Below are positions 59,642 through 64,000 of a stretch of 64,000 bases of DNA, in pieces. Each line of letters opens with the position of its first letter. The first letter of the stretch is position 1. The position numbers were made by a program, and so were the translations under genes. Under the pieces are notes generated by a model. That model was not told the DNA's origin and searched no databases. It saw only the letters and a list, made by a program, of their open reading frames with translations. Origin of the DNA: an uncultured Acetobacterium sp. (GTDB lineage Bacteria; Bacillota; Clostridia; Eubacteriales; Eubacteriaceae); NCBI RefSeq assembly GCF_963664135.1, contig NZ_OY760905.1:3932736-3996735 (forward strand). Reading direction: 5' to 3'.

Positions 59642-62005
59642 ATGATAAAAAAAGAATTAATACTCGACGGCTTGTGCTGCGCTAATTGCGCCGCCAAGAT
59701 CGAAGAGGAAGTCAATGCCATCCCCGGGGTCACTGCCACCATGAATTTCATCAGCAAGACCTTAGTCATCGAAACCGCCGCCAGCGAGACCGCGGGCATC
59801 GTCGAGCAGGTGAAGCTAATCGTCCATAAGCACGAGCCCGGGGTTTTGGTCAAAGAAAAACCGGTAAAAAACAGCCTCCGCAAAGTGTTTATTCTCGAAG
59901 GACTTTGCTGTGCCAATTGTGCATCAAAAATCGAAACCGAAGTTGGTAAGCAAGCCGGGGTCACAATGGCCTCCATCGATTTCATATCAAAAAAACTGAC
60001 CCTGGAAACCGAACCCCAGGTCAGTCTGTCGGCCTTATTCCAGCAGATCGAAGCGATTGTCAACAAGATTGAGCCAGGGGTGCAGGTAATCTTAGCCGAT
60101 GATCAGGCCAAAACCGGGGCGTCGGAAATAGCCCGGCAGGATTCGGACGAGGGCGGTCAGCGCAAAAAACTGCTGACCAAACTGGCTCTGGGCGGAACCT
60201 TATTTGCCGCGGTATTGCTTTTTAGTCTGCCTGACTGGCTGGAGATCAGTCTGTATTTAGCCAGCTACCTGATTGTCGGCGGCGACGTGGTGTGGCGGGC
60301 CATCAAAGGAATTGCCAACGGACAGGTGTTCAGCGAGCATTTTCTGATGACCATTGCCACCATTGGCGCCTTTTTAGTGGGCCAGTACCCGGAAGGGGTG
60401 GCAGTGATGATGTTTTATCTGGTTGGCGAGTTGTTTCAGGACATGGCAGTGGATCATTCTCGGAAATCGATCAGCGCATTAATGGATATCCGGCCGGATT
60501 ACGCCAATCTGAAAGTTGGCGACACCATCAGGACAGTCGCCCCGGAAGAAGTCAGCGTTGGTGACATCATCCTTGTCAAGCCCGGCGAGAAAATTCCTCT
60601 GGACGGAGTGGTCGAGGCAGGGATCTCGATGGCCGACACCTCGGCCCTCACCGGCGAATCGGTACCCCGGGAATTAGCCCCCGGAGCAGCGGCGCTCAGC
60701 GGCTTTATCAACAAAAACGGGGTCTTGACAATTAAAGTCACCAAAACCTTTGGTGAATCCACAGTGGCCAAGATTTTAGATCTGGTGCAAAATGCCAGCA
60801 GCCGCAAAGCCCCCACCGAAAAGTTTATCACGAAATTTGCCCGTTATTATACCCCGGCGGTGGTGTGTGCCGCCCTGGCTCTGGGGATCATTCCGCCGCT
60901 GCTGATTCCCGGAGCGACCTTCGCCGATTGGATCTACCGGGCGCTGATCTTTCTGGTGGTTTCCTGTCCCTGTGCCCTGGTTATTTCGATTCCGCTGGGC
61001 TTCTTCGGCGGGATTGGCGGGGCCTCCAAGATGGGGATTCTGATAAAAGGCAGCAACTATCTGGAAGCCTTAAACAGCGTTGAAACGGTGGTGTTTGATA
61101 AAACCGGCACCCTGACCAAAGGGGTTTTTAAGGTCACCGAAATCAATCCCCAGCCGGGCTTCAGCGCCGCACAGCTGCTTGATTATGCTGCCCATACCGA
61201 AAGTTTTTCCAATCACCCGATTGCCAAGTCGATTGTCGCTGCCTATCCCGATGCGATTCAGCATGATCGTATCCAGAACCATCAAGAACTGCTGGGCTCG
61301 GGACTCCGGGTCAGCATCGACAGTCAGGAAGTGTTAGCCGGCAATAGCCGATTGATGGCTGCTGAAAACATCCCGATCAGCCCCGTCGAGACTCTGGGAA
61401 CCGTGGTTTATCTGGCGGTCAATCAGGTCTACGCCGGTCATCTGATTATTTCCGACGAGGTCAAAGCAGATGCCGCCCAGGCGATCAAGGCACTGAAAGC
61501 CATCGGCATCAAAAAAACCGTCATGCTCACCGGCGATCTCAAGCAGGTCGGCGACCAAATCGGCCAGCAATTGGGTCTCGATCAGGTCTATTCAGAATTG
61601 CTCCCGGCTGACAAGGTTGAAAAATTCGAATGGCTGGAAAGCCATAAATCCCCCAAAGAAAAAATCATTTTTGTCGGCGATGGCATCAACGATGCCCCGG
61701 TGCTGGCCCGGGCCGATATCGGCATGGCCATGGGCGGTCTGGGTTCAGATGCTGCCATTGAAGCCGCCGACATCGTGATTATGACCGATGAGCCGTCTAA
61801 AATAGTGACAGCCATCAAAATTGCTAAGAAGACCCGCAAAATTGTCCTCCAGAATATTGTCTTTGCCCTGGGCATCAAAGCGGTGTTTCTGATTATGGCG
61901 ATGTTTGGCGTGGCGACCATGTGGGAAGCCGTCTTTGCCGATGTGGGCGTGACCCTGATCGCCGTCTTTAATGCCATGCGGGTAATGAATACCAAAAACA
62001 TTTAA
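59642..62005 (+). CDS. cadA: P1B-type heavy-metal ATPase (CadA-like Cd/Zn/Pb exporter)
   Basis: A 787-residue exporter with two N-terminal HMA domains, each with CCANC (residues 12-16 and 89-93). The doubled Cys before the usual CxxC is typical of Cd/Zn/Pb pumps. Eight membrane helices include the CPC motif in VVSCPCALVIS near 440; the catalytic DKTGTLTKG and the hinge GDGINDAPVLARADIG follow. AGGAGAA precedes the ATG. It is co-transcribed with the CadC-type repressor and ends at a terminator. Confidence 0.95.
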   Translation: MIKKELILDGLCCANCAAKIEEEVNAIPGVTATMNFISKTLVIETAASETAGIVEQVKLIVHKHEPGVLVKEKPVKNSLRKVFILEGLCCANCASKIETEVGKQAGVTMASIDFISKKLTLETEPQVSLSALFQQIEAIVNKIEPGVQVILADDQAKTGASEIARQDSDEGGQRKKLLTKLALGGTLFAAVLLFSLPDWLEISLYLASYLIVGGDVVWRAIKGIANGQVFSEHFLMTIATIGAFLVGQYPEGVAVMMFYLVGELFQDMAVDHSRKSISALMDIRPDYANLKVGDTIRTVAPEEVSVGDIILVKPGEKIPLDGVVEAGISMADTSALTGESVPRELAPGAAALSGFINKNGVLTIKVTKTFGESTVAKILDLVQNASSRKAPTEKFITKFARYYTPAVVCAALALGIIPPLLIPGATFADWIYRALIFLVVSCPCALVISIPLGFFGGIGGASKMGILIKGSNYLEALNSVETVVFDKTGTLTKGVFKVTEINPQPGFSAAQLLDYAAHTESFSNHPIAKSIVAAYPDAIQHDRIQNHQELLGSGLRVSIDSQEVLAGNSRLMAAENIPISPVETLGTVVYLAVNQVYAGHLIISDEVKADAAQAIKALKAIGIKKTVMLTGDLKQVGDQIGQQLGLDQVYSELLPADKVEKFEWLESHKSPKEKIIFVGDGINDAPVLARADIGMAMGGLGSDAAIEAADIVIMTDEPSKIVTAIKIAKKTRKIVLQNIVFALGIKAVFLIMAMFGVATMWEAVFADVGVTLIAVFNAMRVMNTKNI

Positions 62006-62026
62006 AATAACAAAAGTTTCCCAATA

Positions 62027-62070
62027 AAAAACAGGAACTGCAACCATTAGGTGCAGCGCCTGTTTTTTAG
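62027..62070 (+). terminator. Intrinsic terminator after cadA
   Basis: AAAAACAGG and CCTGTTTTTT with an inner CTGCA/TGCAG pair; T6 at the 3' end and A5 at the 5' end. Confidence 0.85.
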
Positions 62071-62114
62071 TTCTTTCCTATTTTAGATTTCCAGTTTTTT
62101 ATTGCTGCTTTTTC

Positions 62115-62600
62115 TCAGAAACTGATCACGTCCTCATAAACAGCTAGAGCGGCGGTGCAGAAATCATCCGGGCGCAATTCCAGCTGTAGCCCGATTTTGC
62201 CACCGCTGATGTAGATCTTATCCAGCGCTCTGGCGGTATCGTTGATGACAGTGGTAAATTGCTTTTTCATGCCAATGGCGGTACAGCCGCCCCGGACATA
62301 GCCGGTAATGGCCGTCAGATCTTTTAAATGAATCATCGCCACTGCTTTTTCGCCCACCGCTTTGGCGGCTTTCTTCATATCCAGTTCCTTGTCGATGGGG
62401 ATCACAAAGACGAAATGATTCTTGCTTTTTCCTTCGGTAACCAGGGTCTTATAGACCCGTTCATAGGGCAGATTTAGCAGATCCGCCGTCTGCAGGCCAT
62501 CCACAAATTCATCGCATTCATAGCTTTGATGGGTATAGTTAATCTGCAATTTATCCAAAATGCGCATCGCATTGGTTTTCACTTCTTTTTGTTTAGCCAT
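62115..62600 (-). CDS. ybaK: Cys-tRNA(Pro)/Cys-tRNA(Cys) deacylase YbaK/EbsC
   Basis: A 161-residue trans-editing enzyme that removes Cys wrongly attached to tRNA-Pro. It has the YbaK core: YKTLVTEGKSKNHFVFVIP near 46, the catalytic-lysine region DMKKAAKAVGEKAVAMI near 73, GYVRGGCTAIGMKK near 102 and IYISGGKIGLQLEL near 130. Length is normal. AAAGGAG precedes the ATG. It is monocistronic and convergent with cadA. Confidence 0.95.
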   Translation of the reverse strand: MAKQKEVKTNAMRILDKLQINYTHQSYECDEFVDGLQTADLLNLPYERVYKTLVTEGKSKNHFVFVIPIDKELDMKKAAKAVGEKAVAMIHLKDLTAITGYVRGGCTAIGMKKQFTTVINDTARALDKIYISGGKIGLQLELRPDDFCTAALAVYEDVISF

Positions 62601-62802
62601 TGGTGGTTTTCTCCTTTAAATATAGCTGATCTGGTCGCTTGTTTTATATCAGATTTCTTCTATCAGATTTATTTTATCAGAAAACGATCGGTTGCGCTGC
62701 TTTTTTATGATCCTTAAGCCATGAATGAACGGTGCTGTTTGGGGTAGAAAGCCATTATAATAAGTAAGCAATAATAAGTATGTAAATGGAGGGGTTGAGA
62801 AG

Positions 62803-63106
62803 ATGGGAAGAAGTGGCGGTTCCGGTGGCCGCAGTAGTGGTGGCTCCTTTGGTGGCAGTCGCAGCAGTGGGGGACGTAGCGGCGGATTTGGCAGCAGTCA
62901 TCGCCATCGTCTTCGGAGTGGCAATCATCACTGTGCTGTTATTCGTCTGGTGGCGACGGGCCAAAAACCAGAAAAATCTGGAGGCCAAACAGACCGCCGA
63001 AATGCTGAATACCCCGCTGGAAAAATTTGACGATGTGGAAATTGAAGACCTGGCAAAAAAATACGAAGACAACCCGCCAGAAACACCAGATGAGGATAAA
63101 GCGTAA
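62803..63106 (+). pseudogene. GRS-rich single-helix membrane protein with apparent frameshift
   Basis: ATG at 62803 follows GGAGGGG and opens a Gly/Arg/Ser repeat tract (MGRSGGSGGRSSGGSFGG). The membrane helix and acidic tail (AVIAIVFGVAIITVLLFVWW and the end PPETPDEDKA) lie in a different frame. Removing one G from the G5 run at about 62868-62872 joins them into one protein of about 100 residues. As read, the GRS frame would continue as an unlikely Arg/His-rich tail to 63030. Proteins of this kind often precede PspA homologues, as here. Sequencing error, a real mutation and slippage at the G-run are all possible. Confidence 0.7.
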
Positions 63107-63146
63107 TTAGCAATAACCTTATCAGTTATATTAAAGGAGGAAAGAA

Positions 63147-63827
63147 ATGGCAATTTTAGAACGATTCAGTGATATTATCCGGGCTAACATCAACGACTTG
63201 TTGGATAAGATGGAAGATCCGGCGATCATGATTGATCAGTATTTAATCGATCTACTGGAGGATCTGGCCGAGGTGAAGCGCAGCACCGCTGAAGTCATGG
63301 GCGAAGAAACTCGCACCAAACGGTCGGTGGACAGCAACCAGGCGGAGATGGAGAAATATGCCGAGCTGGCCAAAAAAGCTCTGATGGCCGGGAATGAAGG
63401 GGATGCCCGAACCTTTCTGGCTAAAAAGCAGGAGCTGGAAAATCTGGGAACCGAGCTGATGGATGTCTATGCCGCTGCCCATGAAAATGCCATAAAAATG
63501 CGACAGATGCATGATAAGCTGGCAGCAGACATTCAAACCCTGCAGGCCCGCCGCACGATGATCAAGTCCAAGGTTTCGATTGCCAAAACTCAGGAAATCC
63601 TCAATGAAGCCAGCAGCTCCGCCAATCAAACCGAGGATGCCATGGACGCCTTCACCCGAATGGAAGCAAAGGCTGACCGAATGCTCGACGAAGCCAACGC
63701 CATGGCCGAATTGAACACCGAGCCGATTGACCCGGCCGTCGCCCTGGAAGAAAAGTATGGCGAAGCCGGCGCCGCTTCGGTGGATGAAGAATTGAATCGG
63801 CTTAAAAAAGAGTTGGGTTTAGCGTGA
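63147..63827 (+). CDS. pspA: PspA/IM30 family membrane-stress protein
   Basis: A 226-residue, almost wholly coiled-coil protein. ILERFSDIIRANINDLLDKMEDP (residues 3-25) is the standard PspA/Vipp1 opening with the amphipathic helix, and the following MIDQYLIDLLEDLAEVK matches the family. The C-terminal part, ASVDEELNRLKKELGL, is typical as well. AAAGGAGG precedes the ATG. PspA binds stressed membranes as an oligomer. Together with the GRS-rich membrane protein it may form a two-gene envelope-stress operon. Confidence 0.93.
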   Translation: MAILERFSDIIRANINDLLDKMEDPAIMIDQYLIDLLEDLAEVKRSTAEVMGEETRTKRSVDSNQAEMEKYAELAKKALMAGNEGDARTFLAKKQELENLGTELMDVYAAAHENAIKMRQMHDKLAADIQTLQARRTMIKSKVSIAKTQEILNEASSSANQTEDAMDAFTRMEAKADRMLDEANAMAELNTEPIDPAVALEEKYGEAGAASVDEELNRLKKELGLA

Positions 63828-63850
63828 TGGATTTAATGTAAATGAGAAAA

Positions 63851-63896
63851 CAGCCGGAAGAAAAAGCGTAAACTTTCTCTTCCGGCTGTATTTGGT
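63851..63896 (+). terminator. Intrinsic terminator after pspA
   Basis: Arms CAGCCGGAAGA (63851-63861) and TCTTCCGGCTG (63878-63888), followed by TATTTGG; the T-run is weak. Confidence 0.75.
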
Positions 63897-63910
63897 GCTG
63901 GCTAATTTAG

Positions 63911-63975
63911 TAGCCTAGCTGTGAGCTTCGCTGTCAATTTGCAAAACCGACACCAAAGTAATTGTTATTTTTTTC
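63911..63975. repeat. Internally deleted copy of the MITE-like repeat
   Basis: TGTGAGCTTCGCTG matches the left half (CGTGAGCTTTGCTG at 3381) and ACCGACACCAAAGTAATTGTT matches the right half (ACCGACATCAAAGCAACAATTGTT at 3481), with the middle missing. Confidence 0.5.
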
Positions 63976-64000
63976 TAATTTTACTTATAGCAAATAAAAT

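Noticed and set aside
62115-62600. Link between YbaK and tRNA-Pro at 46809 as one system
   Set aside because: They are 15 kb apart on opposite strands; proline editing is functionally related but nothing in the sequence joins them.

Overview
The window looks like a chromosomal segment of an acetogenic, Gram-positive anaerobe of the Acetobacterium type. The main evidence is a methanol methyltransferase set that donates to tetrahydrofolate (corrinoid proteins, MtaB and a pterin-binding MtaA, with no coenzyme M enzyme). Rubredoxin, a EutL-type shell protein, an AcoR-type sigma-54 activator and strong AGGAGG ribosome sites with many TTG/GTG starts fit the same picture. The genus is an inference; no rRNA or marker gene was compared. 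I see no prophage, CRISPR array or intact insertion sequence.

Layout. 1-3331 (minus): an operon led by an AcoR-type activator, then octanoyltransferase LipB, a free lipoyl domain and an SDR oxidoreductase cut by the window edge; together they suggest an acetoin or other 2-oxoacid dehydrogenase locus. A 169-bp hairpin-forming MITE-like element sits just upstream of the activator. 3630-8232: a DUF362 protein, a divergent Fe-S flavoprotein/SCP2/membrane fusion and threonine ammonia-lyase. 8502-15250: a phasin-like protein and an ABC1 (UbiB) kinase, a lipoprotein, then a tight NDH-2 / polyprenyl-diphosphate synthase / UbiA prenyltransferase operon that resembles the NADH-to-demethylmenaquinone part of the Listeria extracellular electron transfer locus. 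15467-18091: a multi-HAMP chemoreceptor. 18243-23875: a GntR(YtrA)-regulated ABC exporter, then a MacB-like exporter with a secreted CARDB-like protein and a Yip1-type membrane protein. 24070-25333: a ROK sugar kinase and rubredoxin.

25575-32297 is the methanol region: a PocR/AraC regulator, a corrinoid protein, a COG0523 GTPase with a separate His-rich partner, a truncated corrinoid-protein paralogue without its cobalt-ligand histidine, then mtaB, mtaC and mtaA. 32372-38440: DUF554, then a polyphosphate operon in which ppk is flanked by a degenerate and an intact Ppx/GppA protein. 38559-43459 (minus): a complete branched-chain amino acid ABC transporter with a hairpin between the binding protein and the rest. 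43679-46714 (minus): malQ, hslO, rlmH and an unlisted 29-residue membrane peptide, next to tRNA-Pro(CGG).

46937-64000 is more accessory: ketopantoate reductase, a VOC protein, a small membrane protein gene broken by an in-frame stop, a FUSC-like permease, an HD-GYP phosphodiesterase with a SagB-type nitroreductase, and a secreted HYR-repeat surface protein. That surface gene has a ~430-nt leader containing two near-identical structured RNA units, each ending in an intrinsic terminator and differing by a compensatory base-pair change. This is the best candidate here for an undescribed regulatory system. It is followed by an orphan EutL shell protein, a small acidic protein, an Amidase_6 protein, a CadC/CadA-type metal-resistance pair with a clear operator, YbaK, an apparently frameshifted GRS-rich membrane protein and PspA.
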